Shown here: positions 42,371 through 54,966 of the stretch, piece after piece
Numbering within the stretch: the stretch's first letter is position 1
Layout of the letters: each line of letters opens with the position of its first letter
Assembly: GCF_026914185.1 (NCBI RefSeq)
Contig: NC_070568.1
Coordinates: 3,244,001-3,308,000 of the forward strand
Origin: Puccinia triticina
Lineage: Eukaryota > Basidiomycota > Pucciniomycetes > Pucciniales > Pucciniaceae
Reading direction: 5' to 3'
Length of the DNA: 64,000 bases
Program-made: the position numbers and the translations under genes
The notes under the pieces: model-generated
The model's database searches: none
What the model was told of the DNA's origin: nothing
The model's input: only the letters and a program-made list of their open reading frames with translations

Positions 42371-43360
42371 TCTGACTTTTAGCAATTCCAAGAAGTTGAT
42401 GGTATCCGTTGGATTAAGAAGATTTCTCTGGGACTCGGAAAGCATTGACAAGTATTTGAGGGAGTACCAGTTCAACGGAAGATTACAAGGAACTTCCTTG
42501 AAGTCAGCTGGAGGAGTTGTGGTTGAAGTCTGCCTGCAAGCTTCCAAGACAAAATCATGTGCAAATTGGTGTCCTTTGGTGCTGGTCTTCTTCTGAATAA
42601 AAATCTGATCCAATTCTTGCGCAAATTTTGAGAACTCCGGTGACCTCCAGAGCAAAGGGATTTTGAACAGAGAGCGAGAGGGATTGATCTCAGTTTCAGA
42701 AGTAGCCTTGATGTTATTGAATAAAGTTTTTGTGTTAGGGTTGAATGGGAGTGTAAAGAGCATTTCTTGATGGTGCTGCGAGATCTGAAATGAAGAAAGA
42801 GCTTAGCCCACATTTTGGGCAAGAGAAAAGCAAGAATGTGGCATACCTGCATTTGTACTTTGGATTTACGTTCAGATTTTTTCTTCTTGGGTTTGCGCTG
42901 TTCTGAAAACTGACCCAATTGTAATCCTTTCTGCCTTCCAAGAAACCATCTGTAGAGAACGCCAAGCTGGAAGGATGTGTTTGAGGCTTCAACCAGATCC
43001 ATGAAAAAAGGAGTAAATGTTCCAGCTGCATAGGCATTCCTCCAATGTTTTAGGATAAATTTTGCAAAAAGTTGGTTCCAGTGAGAATCCCATGGATGAG
43101 ACCAGCAAAAAGTAACACCAGGAAAACAAGATTTTGAGAGGTCTTGGACAAATAGGACTCAAAAGATTGGGGATATCTTCTGTGAGGTGGGTAATGTTGA
43201 ACCAACAGGAATGGGATCAATGGGCTGTATGAGAATGAATTCTGGCAAGTTAGACCCAATGTGGAAATTGCGGGCAGAAGGTGGGAGCTTCCATGCCTCT
43301 GAAGGCGTTTTCTTGTCAAGATTCAGGCTTGGTCCCCAAACAAAGGAAGCGCAAGGCATT
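42371..43360 (-). pseudogene. Unrecognised multi-exon gene remnant
   Basis: Minus-strand pieces that read as one protein across two frames: SFVWGPSLNLDKKTPSEAWKL, SNLPEFILIQPIDPIP, (stop at 43159), GVTFCWSHPWDSHWNQLFAKF, NTSFQLGVLYRWFLGRQKGLQLG, basic KPKKKKSERKSK, an intron near 42780-42845, then IPLLWRSPEFSKFAQELD and LNPTDTINFLELL. The composition looks like real protein, but I know no family for it. It sits tail-to-tail with the SNF2 half. One stop makes it a likely pseudogene. Confidence 0.45.
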
Positions 43361-43399
43361 GAACCCTAACCCCGCAAGGGGGATCGGTGAGTCGGCGCA

Positions 43400-46044
43400 A
43401 CCCACAGGCTCATGCATATGCATGCAGCGCCCAGGCAGATGGTTCAAGCTTAAGGCTGAAACCCTTCTCCTCTTCTTTTCAGCCACGTCATCAATAGACA
43501 AAGTGCCCAAGCAACCCAAGCAGACCCAAATACCAATCAGGTAAGCAGGAACGCTGGGTTTGTCTTGGCTAGGATAGTTAGACTGACAGAATCTTCACTC
43601 CTGATACAGTACAATAACGTCCGACGCCAGTGCAGACCGTAACGGTTCCAGACTCAGCAACAGGATCACTACTCACTCCAAAGGAGGTAAGCCCTGCGCT
43701 GCAGTTCCTAACTTAGGGTTGTCAGAGGCTGACTGTTGGCTTTTGTGCATAGCAGAAACCAACAGATCCCGCAATCTCCTAGCTTGGATTGGCTAGTGTT
43801 GAGCGCAACGCCACCCAAGTCCATGTAAGAGAATCTTTCTCCTATCAGCTTCATCACTGGAAGTCACAGCACTGACGCCGAGCGCAGTTGCCACTTGATC
43901 TATCAGACGTACTTGTCATCATCGCCACTGCGCAACTTGAGCTGCTAATTAGCAGTCATTTCCTTTTTATCATCTATACCAAGGACGGCCACTGATCCGC
44001 TCTTAAGTACAATATTGTCTTTATCTCTTCTCATGTCTCTGTGTTTGTCAGATAGACCAAAATCTCTAAGCAATAAGCGCTCTCAATTGTGTGAAATCTT
44101 TCATTTCTTGCGGTCATATTCTATGTCTAAGAGAGCTCGCGTGAAGGCAGCAATACAACAAATAAATGATGATTTGGAATCGGGGAGGATTTTTGAGTAT
44201 GCAAGATTAACTTTTGCAACACCAACAGGTGGTTTGCCATTGGCGAAATGAGTCTGGGATAAGGACATTCTGAATTAAAGGAACCACAGGACAAAAGAGC
44301 AGAGTCAGGAGGGGGAACACAAGAGGAGGTCCAGATTATATATTACACAAATCAGGTGGTGTCTAGGAAAGTGCAAAGGGACGAGGGGAGAGACAAATTA
44401 TTAATGTGAATGAAAGGCAAATGAGACTTTATGTCATTGACAAAGGGCCTTGGCCAATTCAGAACTCAGTTTGGCTCTCATTTGATGAAAGGAGTTTTAT
44501 TTGGTCAATTGAGTTTTCCTCTCATGTACGCGCGTACATGGGGGTGACTTTGGGCAAATGCATTGCTTGTTCCAGCTTGGTATTACAATCTGAATATTTG
44601 GGCCCATCACATGTGAAAAGACTTATAAACATTTTTTTTTACCCTCAAAGATTCCCGCCCATGTACGCGCAAACATGACGGTGACACCCACCAGATCAAA
44701 TATCTGAGAGTACATGAGCCACAACCATTGCTATCTCTTCTTTGGGAGCAAACACCAATACCAGGTATTCTTCAGTCCCAACATCCAGCAGATTCAATTC
44801 CTTTCCTGAATGTTAAGCCAAAGCAACATACCTTTGGTGTAAAATTCTGATCACCGTATAGCATAACCTAATATTTCCAGACAACCTCAATACATCAAAA
44901 ATTGAACGCTAGCTGAAGTAGATTCCAAAAACAGAGACATAGACATGGGAAAAAGCATACATTTGTCTCACGTGTGGGGGACACAAGCCATCTCATTGCA
45001 ATACACAACCACAGACATCAGATAGACAGGAGATCCTGAATTTCTCACTTGAATCTAGAGTAGAACAAACCAAAGATTTACTATACCATCCAGACAGAGG
45101 AAGCGCAGAATAGAGTCAGAAACAGGAAACCATGAGGCAGTATTGTGGAATCCAGAGAGAGATAAGCCAGCTAGCTGTTGATAGAAGGAACAGTTAGTTA
45201 CAGGAATTTAGCAGTTGTCTTTTGTTCTGATAACTCAGGATCAAATTATACCCAATCGTTTAACCTTGATCATCCTAAGAATGCTGGCCTGCTGCTGAGC
45301 CCACCAATCCCCCTGGGGTGATATCTGGTGTGGAAAACATCAATGGTCCTTGTCAAATGTGAATTGAAAAATCAGCTCAACAGAAAAGTAGAAGAAGAAC
45401 TTCAGGCCAAATACATTTTCCAAGACAGTTCCTTTTAGTGTCCCATATGGCCTTGACGTTTGGGATTGCCCATTCAGGAATACGCATATCTTGTGCTCCC
45501 GCTCTGATTTTGCCATCACACAAAATATACCAACACCAAGCCTCATTTTCCCTTTCTTTGGTGTTGTTAATGTTTAATTGTTGCTTGTCATGAGAATCTG
45601 GCTCAAAAACCTTGAGTGATTCATCAATCATGGTCTGCATGTCTTTAAGCCAAACAATTTGTATTGGAGATAGAATAGTACAAAAAGGTTCCATTGGTTG
45701 ATGAGATGCTGGATTGAGATAAGATAGGTCCTCTGACAATTGATATTTTTTGTAATGGGGGAGGATGTGATTTCCAGATTTGTGGACCGTGGATACAACA
45801 CCCTTTTTATGATTTAAAATTTTATAACAGGCTAAAACAACCACAAATATGTTGATTCAGTTGATGCAGTCTCCTCCAAAACAGCATCTGAAGGCATGAT
45901 GGTTGCGGGGTTACAACGGGCATTAGAACTTGACATTCAATCCAACTGAAAAATGTACATCCAGTTCAACAAGGAAGCAGCACGGGGTGAGATGAAGTCT
46001 GATCTGGGCCAGCTCCTCAGGAAAATGTACTGCAGTTTGTCACA
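43400..46044. other. No recognised gene; scattered short open frames
   Basis: Exon-like segments with GT-AG edges occur near 43480-43690. Frames at 44015-44251 (MSKRARVKAAIQQINDDLE) and 45844-45377 (minus, KVFEPDSHDKQQLNINNT, DMRIPEWAIPNVKAIWD) look protein-like but match nothing I recognise. Probably decayed gene or transposon material. Confidence 0.35.
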
Positions 46045-46052
46045 GCTGAATC

Positions 46053-46975
46053 CTCTAGTGCAATTTTCAGCAGCAGCTCCTCAGCTTTGTCCCAGGCACA
46101 GCTGCTGCTCAGCCTTGGCCCAGGCCCAGCTGCTGCTCAGCCTTGGCCCAGGCCCAGCTGCCCCTCAGTTTTGGCACAGGACAAGCCACTGCTCAGCCTT
46201 TGCCTGAGCAAGAACGGGCGTTGATAAACGCAGGCCCGTCCCCCGGGGGCACCACGCCGTTTATCAAGGGCATGCACGCCCCTGTATGGGCGTGCAAGGG
46301 CGTGCATGCCCCCACACCGTGCCTGTTCGCCGGGAGACCCTCGGCCGGCAGGTGCAAGTATACCTGCTCGCCAAGAGCTCCTCGGCGGGCAGGTACAGAT
46401 CCCACCTCGCCAAAAGCCTCTTGGAGAGCAGGAATACATGCACCTGCTTGCCGAGGGGCTCTTGGCAAGCAGGCTTGGTGGGCAGGTGTTTGTATACCTG
46501 CTCGCCAAGAGTTATCCTTCTTGGCAAGCAGGCAAGGCTCTCGGGGAGCGGGGATATGTATGCCTGCTCGCCAAGGATTTCTCTTGGCGAGGTGCGATCT
46601 GTATGCCTGCTTGCCAAGGATTTCTCTTGGCAAGCAGGTATACATGCACCTGCCTGCCGAGGGGCTCTTGGTGAGCAGGTATACTTGCACCTGCCGGCCA
46701 AGGGGCTCCCGGCAAACAGGCACGGTGTGGGGGCATGCACGCCCTTGCACGCCCATACAGGGGCGTGCATGCCCTTGATAAAGGGCGTGCGGTCCCAGGT
46801 GTGGTGCCCCCGGGGGACAGGCCTGCGTTTATCAACGCCCGTTCTTGCTCAGGCAAAGGCTGAGCAGTGGCTTGTCCTGTGCCAAAACTGAGGGGCAGCT
46901 GGGCCTGGGCCAAGGCTGAGCAGCAGCTGTGCCTGGGACAAAGCTGAGGAGCAGCTGGTGAAAATTGCACTAGAG
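46053..46975. mobile_element. 923-bp GC-rich foldback element with nested hairpins
   Basis: Arms of about 300 bp are near-perfect inverted copies (CTCTAGTGCAATTTTC at both ends). The core (46340-46720) is a tandem series of CCTGCTYGCCAAG...CTTGGCRAGCAGG hairpins. The flanks GCTGAATC and GCTGGATA agree at 6 of 8 positions, fitting an 8-bp duplication. Both strands are open over long stretches because of the symmetry; I do not call them genes. Confidence 0.8.
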
Positions 46976-47147
46976 GCTGGATAGCCAACTGGAGTAGGCG
47001 TCATGTCAGTTGTCATCTCGTGACTACTGATTTTTCCTGGTGATGATATGTACATATGCTCATCTTGCTATCTAAATGACTTGCACTTGTGCATGATCGT
47101 AGCACATCACATCAACTTGGTGGCTTGCAGATTCTTTGGTCAGGTGG

Positions 47148-48669
47148 TGTCAGCTGGCTACTATAGCAGAGCCACCGTAACATAAAAATAAAAAAATAGT
47201 ATTACATATGAAAGAGATATTATTACACTCTTACACATGTAATACCATAAAATAAAACATAAAAATAATTACCTATGAAAGAGACATTATTACTGTCTCT
47301 TACATAACTATAAATCTGAATATTATGTTATATTCTTAATCTATGCCCAAATCAACCTAGGGTATCCCACTTACAGGTACCCTTAATTCTCACTGCTTCA
47401 TTGTGTAATCACCCAATTAGAATTCACAATGTACCCTCAAGTTGAGCAACCTGTATGCTTGTATACATATTTACATATGCTTATAACACTTCAATAGCCA
47501 CAAAACTGAAGTGTTATGTTTAGTTTAGAAGATAGCCCAACTCAGGTTGAGTTAACTCTAAACCCGCAGGCTGCGTGCTACGTCTAAAGACGGCGCAGAG
47601 CCCTAAAAATGATTGAAACCCTAAGAGGAGCTACCTGTACATTACAGCACGCCCACCAGGGAAGTAATGACATCAATTCTGCCCCTCCACGTGAAACACT
47701 ACACACATTACATAACCTGTACATATGTAATGATGTCACATGGATGCAAACAGAATATTCCTGATGCATTAAAACAATTCAATACCTAATGCATACACAG
47801 TACAGACCAATTGGGAAGCACTGTGGCTCATTTGAATAAATATGAGACACGTAACAGCTCATCTGCCTGGATGAGGGAATCCTGAACTGTAGGCGCCCAC
47901 AAATGGCCAGTACATATTCCCAAAAGAAGACTAGCTTCTATGGCGCCATCAGCCAGGCTGGAAATCTGCCTGAAGGCGCCCCAAATAGGCTAGTACATCT
48001 TCCCAAAGAAGAATTAGCCCTTGTAGCGTCAACAGCCTGGCCAAAAAGCGCCCACAAGTTGGCCAGTGGCCCTGTAGCTCCCCCAGGCGCCCCAGAGAGC
48101 TGCCACGGGTATTTAAACGGCCCTCTGGCCGCCCCAAAAGGCCTTTCCTCACGCTTTTACATACCTACTTGAACTTACCCGCCTTCAACACGTGCTCAAT
48201 AGCCTGTTTCTAGCCTGGTAAGTCCCTTAGTAGTTGTTTTTAGCCTCATTTTGTCGCCAGAAACTGCCCAGTGTCCACCAAGCCTTCAGAATCAACCTCT
48301 TCAAGCGCTTTCAACTGCCCAGTTTTTACCCTGAAGAACCTCAAGACTTTAAGGGCTTTATAACTAGTAAGTTCAAACCCCTTTCTCTGGAGATTCTTCG
48401 CCATTCCTTGCTGGGATTTAAACCACACCTTTTTACAGGCCCCAGTGTTTGCTTTTGAGGGATTAAACACCCCTGATTTTATCAGGCCCCTCTTTATATA
48501 ATTTTATTAATATAATTACACCATTTTTTCATATATTTTACGCCATAATTACCAATATATCATTGGAATTATCCCTTGGACTTTTGTCCCAGAGTTTTAT
48601 ACTCTTTTATACTAGTTTTGCACCACGTGTAGCTAGAAGGAGTAGTCCTTGGCATCACGGAGGCTGACA
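47148..48669 (+). mobile_element. 1.5-kb solo LTR
   Basis: Ends TGTCAGCTGG and GGCTGACA, exact duplication GGTGG (47143-47147, 48670-48674). A TATTTAAA box at about 48108 just after tandem repeats suggests plus orientation. No internal retroelement remains. Confidence 0.85.
47890..48106. repeat. Three imperfect tandem repeats upstream of the LTR TATA box
   Basis: Units of about 60-85 bp start AGGCGCCC and contain GGCCAGTAC and AGCCTGGCC-like blocks, ending just before TATTTAAA. Resembles repeated enhancer blocks in LTR U3 regions. Confidence 0.65.
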
Positions 48670-48914
48670 GGTGGTGAGTCAAGATATGCACATGAAACTT
48701 TTGGGTGCCATGTACGTGACTGTTTCCTCAAAACATACATCCAAAAAGTACATCTTGGTATCTGGGTAGCAATGATATAAAGCTTGCATCAACCAGCTTT
48801 CCCCAACTTATGTATGAATGTGAATTTTTTCCTGGCTTCCCATTGCATATCTAAAAGACGTCTGAAATTACTCATCCCCAACCTACTCAAATTAAAAAAA
48901 AACTTCAATCGCAA

Positions 48915-51742
48915 CATGCCTAAAACACCCAATCTTGTTTGCCATTGTGAATTCTATGGGTTCAATACCACGCAGCATGCAGAAGATGGCGGTGGAATTG
49001 TTCCTGGGAGGGTCTTAGGACGGAAAGACTATCAATTGCATCAGAAGAAAGCAACTATGCAACTCCAGAAGGAAGGGCCAAATCATCCGGAGGCACGCCC
49101 AATGGGCTCTAATCCAATCTGGGTGAGTTGAATCACATCTGCTTTAATATCATAGTTAGATCTTGAGCTAATCCAAGTTTGACCCAGACTGGTCTGACTG
49201 CCTCCACCTCTAATCCACTCCAAAACAACACAAGGAAGGTGCCACTTTTGGAGGAGCAGTTTTGCACACAGGTCATGATTCAGATGGCCCAATCTGTCTT
49301 AAAAGATAAACTGAGCAAAGACGGGTCTGCATCTTTCCTGGAGTCAGCAAGGCAGAACATCCCATTCTTGGCAGAGCTGTGGAGCACTGAGGAACAAATT
49401 ATTGATGCTAAAGCAATGATCCAACAGATTCCCAAAACTTGAGATGCAGTTTTTCATTGACTTGGCCTTGTACCAGATCTGACAACGCAAATATGTTGCC
49501 AAAAATATTTTGCACTCTACCCTCTGATAAGAGGAGACAAAAATCCTCCAATCACATGCACCCAGTTCTTCTTTTCCCAATATCAGGGGTATTGTAAGTG
49601 GGCTAAGTTGCAAGAAATTGTACCCAGATGTGATCAAGCCCTCTTCAAACTTGATAAACAGCAAGTATCAAAACCAATTTGGACATACTCATACTTAACT
49701 CTCAAGTCATGGTTGGAACAGCGGCTTTCTCTGAATTCTTTTGAGACCTTGCTAGACTCCAGTCTTCCCAAAACTAGATGAGAACCAAACCACAACATGG
49801 AAGATGTGTGGCATGGTCAAATCTGGCGCAAATTCCCCAACTCGGACAATGGAACTGGAATATTTACCCAGAATTCTGGAAATCTTGTGTTCAGCCTATA
49901 TCCTGACTGGTTCAATGCCAAAGGAATTTCAAATATGGGGAAGCATAACTCTGTTGGAGCAATTGTCTTGATCTGCTTAAACCTTCCTCCAAATCAGCGC
50001 TACAAGCAGGAAAACATATTCCTTTTTGGAATTATCCCGGGGCCCAACAAACCCAGTCTAGAAAAAGTGAACCATCTCTTACGACTGCTGGTGAATGAAT
50101 TGAAAGAATTTTTGAATGGAGTCTTCTTTGAATCCACTGCTTCTCATGCTCAAGGAAGAACTATACAGGCTGTGATCTTTCCCCTGATTGCAGATCTTCC
50201 TGCTCTCCGGAAGATTGCTGGATTTGGAAGTCACGCCTCAATTAGGTTTTGCTCTTTTTGTACGTTGAGCAAGCATGAAATTGAGGAAATGGACACCACA
50301 AAGTTTACCCGGCGGACAAATGAAGAGCACAAAAAACATGCAAAACTTTGGCTTCAACTAGAAAATGCGACTGAACGTAAGAAATTTGTGAAGGAACATG
50401 GCGCAAGATGGAGTGTGCTCAATGAGCTCCCATACTGGAGGCCAATAGAATTCTGCTCAATTGAATTGATGCATGCCTTGATTTTGGGTGACTTGGAAGA
50501 TCACACAATGCGCTTCATGTCATTGCCATCAGTTGCATCCAAGCTTAAGGATATTCAAGAGAAGGATGCGGAATGGCAGAATGACAAGTCATATACCAAT
50601 CCTCCATTTGCAACAAATTGTGTCCCTAACTCCACCAACAAGGGCAAGCGGAAATTAGATGATATCAAAGAATCAAATCAGACCTCTGAAAAACCAATCA
50701 AGCAAGCCCGTGCAGCCAAAGCCAAGCAAACACCAGCCACAACAACGCTAGATCTTGGTCAAAGCAGAACATGCAGTGGTGCTGGTGCAACGTCAGATGG
50801 GTCATCTGCCCATTCCTATAGCCTGCCGATGCGGAAGAAGGCGCTGTGTGACGCAAATGAGGAGGTAACCACCAATTCTGCAGATGAGAGTGGAAGTGAT
50901 CACACTGACACTTGTCCTTGACATAGAGCTCGCAGAGCTGCTGCATCACCAATTCCGGATTTCAACCAACCAAAACTCTTGCCAGAGGAGCTGGACATAG
51001 TCCGGCGGACTATCTTGCATACAATTGTAACCTCTTTGATTGATTGGGTTCCACGCAACTTGGGATTGGCTACCCACGGATCTTTGAAAGCAGCAGAATG
51101 GCTGATACTTTACAAGATCAACTATCACATTGCCTTGATTCCTCTTTGGACCACAGCATACAAGGATTGCGCAACTGAGGAAAGCAAAATAAGGATATCC
51201 TCACTCCTAGAATCAACTACCTTGCTATCCAAAATTTCTCACTTCCTGACTCTTCCAAAGATCAAACTTCAAGATCTTGATGAGCTTGACAATTTAATCT
51301 TGGATTATCAAAAGTGTCTTTAAAAAGGCTGGCCAGAAGCACCAAGCAAGCCAAATCTACATCTGACACAGAATTACTCTGAAGTTATCTGCCGATTTGG
51401 CCCATCTTGATTGACAGCGGCTTGGGCACAGGAAAGAGTTAATGGAATGTTGCAGAAGATGCCAACAAACCATCACATTGGTTAGTTTCATGCTTATTTG
51501 TGTGTAAATATTGCCATTGTGAGAATTTAATTACTGAGAAGGTGACATGTGTATTGTATTTAGATGATATCCCAAAGACATTGATGAAGGAATGGCATGT
51601 CAACTCAACATTCCAGTTAGTTCTCAAGAACCCCACTGCAAAACAAAACCGTGGCTCAGAGGACAACAATAAGAAGAAATCAACTCAGTTGAACAGAACT
51701 CTGATGTCAAAATGGAAGCGGGCGGTGGCTGGAAAGGAAAGT
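48915..51742 (+). pseudogene. TNP2-type transposase (CACTA/Plavaka-like), interrupted
   Basis: Reading from MPKTPNLVCHC (Cys-rich start, PGRVLGRKDYQLH), through LAELWSTEEQIIDA and LYPLIRGDKNPPITCTQ, to the TNP2 core: LYPDWFNAKG, GAIVLICLNLPPNQRYKQENIFLFGIIPGP, LRLLVNELKEFL, ADLPALRKIAGFGSHASIRFCSFC, FCSIELMHALILGDLEDH. Then a charged linker and LPEELDIVRRTILHTIVTSLIDWVPRNLG. Stops at 49780, 50922 and 51323 and small frame changes mark it as decayed. It is cut at 51742 by an LTR whose first bases add CQP and a stop. It could be a relative of the transposase that mobilised the 20.85-kb CACTA element. Confidence 0.8.
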
Positions 51743-52133
51743 TGTCAGCCTTAGAGATACATCAAGTATCCAAAGGACTGCAATAACTTAGTAAATAATA
51801 ATAATTAGTGAATTATTATTGCAGAATCAGATTCCTCATCATAAATTAAGGGGGGTCAGCCACTCAAAGTAACCCCTTATTCCCATTCCTTCATGTACTA
51901 ATTGTGTAAATAAGAATTGGCCCAAGAAAGCGCCCAAAAATAGTATTACATACAAAAAATTAGTAAAATAAACAAAGTACATAAAAATAAACTGTTGTAC
52001 ATTAAAGATTAATATTACTTGTTTAAAAATACCCCGTGAAAATATTATGTATATTTCTACTGAAGCTCTTTCACATGACAATTGGTTATAAACATGTCAT
52101 GTGACAGAGTCAGGGAAATTAGTCTATTACTAG
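51743..52133 (+). repeat. LTR fragment (A-type), first part
   Basis: Starts TGTCAGCCTTAGAGATAC and is the reverse complement of 60303-60688, the LTR of element A. It ends at ATTAGTCTATTA. The continuation of the LTR is found at 54765-54966. Confidence 0.85.
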
Positions 52134-53014
52134 AGGCCAAGGCGGCTTCGCCGCTGTACTTCCAAGGTTTAGCTTGAAATAACTGTACAATTTACTCAGA
52201 GATGCATTGATGGCTTTCATTTCACTCCCTCCAATTCCTCAATTCAGCATGTGATTTGGTAGAAATTTCAGCCACATACCACTAATTTGACTATGCTGCA
52301 GGGCTGATAGGTCTTGGTGGAAGGATGTGTGCAGTGAAAGAAATAAAAAGGGTGTCCCCAGGCTGCTCAACAGAATTTTATTTTTCAAATCCATAAGCTT
52401 TCTTTCAAGTTATTGTATTCAATCTGAAAAATGTTGGTAAATGTACATCTTTGAACAGACAAGTGGGGTGCTCATGGCAAGAAACACAAATATTTCCTGT
52501 AGATGGGTTGAGCGGATCAGGAAAGGGGATTAGGGTTATACATAAGTCCAGGGCCATTGCACCTGTATTTCGAAGGGAAGAGTCAGCGAGTACGTGCAAA
52601 AGATCAAAAAACAAAATGAAGGAGGGACAAACACAGTCGGGTCTATCGAGTTCTACTGAGAGGGATGAGGAAGAGGTTGCATCACATGAAAGGTGGGTGG
52701 GTGGGGTTGGGTCCTACCACAACAAAGAACCAAGAGAGAGAGTCAAATCCAGTGCAAGGAATGAAGGGTGTGGTGAAGAGGAGAGAGAGACTGACAGGCC
52801 AACAAACGACAATTTCAGGCTTGGGGTAGCTGCTCCAGTCAATTTTCTCGACCAAGAATTGGCTATCAGGGGCCCCATGGAAGGGTCGACGGGACGTGGG
52901 GCGGTTGTCGCAATTGGAGCTGCGGACAACACCGTCAGCATAGTAGATGATGCGGGTGTAGGTGACGGCGACATTAGGGACGAGGAGGCATTTATTGCAG
53001 CCTAATGAGAAGTC
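52134..53014. other. Left part of the insertion in the A-type LTR; no clear gene
   Basis: Holds a plus-strand open frame 52451-53005 without recognised domains and probably the 3' flank of the minus-strand GT69 gene. No terminal repeats detected. Confidence 0.35.
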
Positions 53015-54307
53015 TTATGCAAAGAGCTGGCACTCGGAGGACGGACACTCGTTAGTGAGGCGGTCGGCGGCGCGGAAGGTGAGTCCCTTTGGGCCCCGGA
53101 AGGGCGCTGGGGCCAGGGCGACGATGTCGTTCCAGCACAAATACACGGGCACGGGGAGTACGTTGTGGAAGCGGGCCTGGAAGACCTTTGACTCCTTGGC
53201 CCCGCAGATTGCCGCGTAGCCGTCCTTGTACTCCGTCAGGATCTGCAGCCGAGGGCGCAGCGTCTTGCCTGTCAACAAGCGGGTGACCCACAAGTCGTAG
53301 AAGACCACCGAATGCAAGCGGGCGTCATTGGGTGGCGAGGGGTCTGCGAGCCGTACTGTTCCCGTAGCGTCTTGGCCTCCCACCAGTCGGTCCCGCACGC
53401 CGAGTCCGCCCCCTGGAAGTGACGTTTCCAGAGCAGCTCAAGGATGTCCTGGGCACAGAGGAAGACGTCGTCGATGAAGACCAGGTTGGGGAGCCCGTCA
53501 AGGGCCCGGTCAGCATTGTCAAAGGCCAACAGCGCCTGGTTGCGGTACTCCAAGAGCAGCTTGATCCGGTCCACACCCATCCAGATCGTCTCCTCCTTGG
53601 TGCACCGCATGTGGTGTTGCACGCCCAGTCCGCTTAGCACCGCGCCCAGATGGGCCAGTCCTTCCGGGGTGTACACACCAACACATACACGTTCTCAGCC
53701 CCCAGGTATCGCAGCGAGGTCAGGATCGGATTGGTGATCACCGGCAGCACCTGCTGCGACAAATGCAGATTCAGCGCAATCATCACCTTGAGCCTGCCTT
53801 TTGTCCTGCTGGCTCCGTCCAGGAACCGCATCCAAATAAGCGCCTCGGTTTTGGGCAAGAGCCGGCAGCTGAGCGGGGATTGGGTGATCCATACGGGCTG
53901 GAAGCGCTTGAGAGTGGGGCCATGACTATCCAGCCAACGAGCGGGGCCCAGGATGTGGTCGGAGAGGTTGTGGGGCGGCACGGAGAGGTCGGGGTCAAGG
54001 CCAGGGTGGACAATGACGGGGCTGGTGCGAGGGGGGAAGGCTGAGGAGTTAATGAAAATGAAGCGGTGGAGGTGTTGGAGGCAAAGGAATAAAGTACCCA
54101 GATTCAAAATACGGGCACGGTGGAGATGGTCGTCGTCTGTCGATCGCTGTCGACGCTCGCCAGTGGTGTATGGGGGCGGGACCTGCGGAGGGGCGAGCGT
54201 GGGTCGTCAGAGGGGCTTGGAGCGGGGTTCCCGGCCGCGATTTTTGGGTCATGGGGATAGATTGATTGAAAGAGTTGGGCTGTAGCATGACCTTGGATAC
54301 GCGGCAT
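53015..54307 (-). pseudogene. GT69 mannosyltransferase (CAP59/CMT1-like) pseudogene
   Basis: Three frames in order: 54307/54107-53634 (N-terminal part, then VMIALNLHLSQQVLPVITNPI and YLGAENVYV), 53676-53272 (GLAHLGAVLSGLGVQHHM, VFIDDVFLCAQDILELLW, FQGADSACGTDWWEAK) and 53398-53015 (HSVVFYDLWVTRLLTG, FHNVLPVPVYLCWND). These blocks define family-69 glycosyltransferases, alpha-1,3-mannosyltransferases of fungal capsule or cell-wall glycan synthesis in the Golgi. About 20-25 bases are missing after ENVYV, and a 1-base shift follows the WWEAK block, so it is not functional. No introns are seen. Confidence 0.8.
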
Positions 54308-54764
54308 GGTGATGTGTGAGCTTGGGCAATCGTTGTGAGGGGCGTAGCGGGCCCTACGATGGTGTTGACCAAGATTGATGTGAGGCGTGGAGAGGCAGGA
54401 TGTGTTGTGGTTGTGGTGGGAACGGTTGGGATGTGGTCAGATTAACATCAGACAATGTGCCTATAAGTAGGGGTACCTCTGGCAGGTACGAAGCGCCAGT
54501 CGACTCGCTGCGCTGCAATTCCAGCCAGAGAGCCGACTCAACCCCCTCCGCTGTTGCGCGTGCACAGTTTGAGGGTTAATTTTTGATGACCCCCCTTTGC
54601 AATTGCCTTAAATGCGGCGCGCTGGGGGTCATCTGCCCAATGCTTGCAATCTCTCTAGTAGAGATTGGGCTTTGGGTTCGGTGTGATTTTATTTCTTTTT
54701 TTTTTTATTATATTGCAGGGGAAACCCTTGAAGTTTGTTTCTGTGATTGTCTGTCTTTAACAAA
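54308..54764. other. Right part of the insertion in the A-type LTR; no clear gene
   Basis: Upstream flank of the GT69 pseudogene, including a GATGACCCCC...GGGGGTCATC inverted pair near 54584-54630. No recognised coding or RNA gene. Confidence 0.35.
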
Positions 54765-54966
54765 CTTAGATGATACAAATAATTTGTCCACAGCCAAGCC
54801 TTGTTCACGGCTACACCTCAGGATACTCCCATAGGGAGAAAAGGACTCAGTGGTTGCGCCCACTGAAGTCCCCTCTATAAATAGAGGCCTATTTGGCCCT
54901 CAGGAGAAGATCCCCCAGACCATTCACCGCTCATAAACTGTAAGTTTGCCTTGAATATTCTCCTCT
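54765..54966 (+). repeat. LTR fragment (A-type), second part
   Basis: Reverse complement of about 60110-60300, including CTCTATAAATAGAGGCC (promoter-like). Together with 51743-52133 it covers about 590 bp of the A-type LTR. It is cut on the right by element B's LTR. Confidence 0.8.

Noticed and set aside
46143..46891. Long open frames on both strands across 46143-46891 as repetitive Cys/Gly/Arg proteins
   Set aside because: They follow from the palindromic hairpin repeats; symmetry opens both strands and composition is not protein-like.
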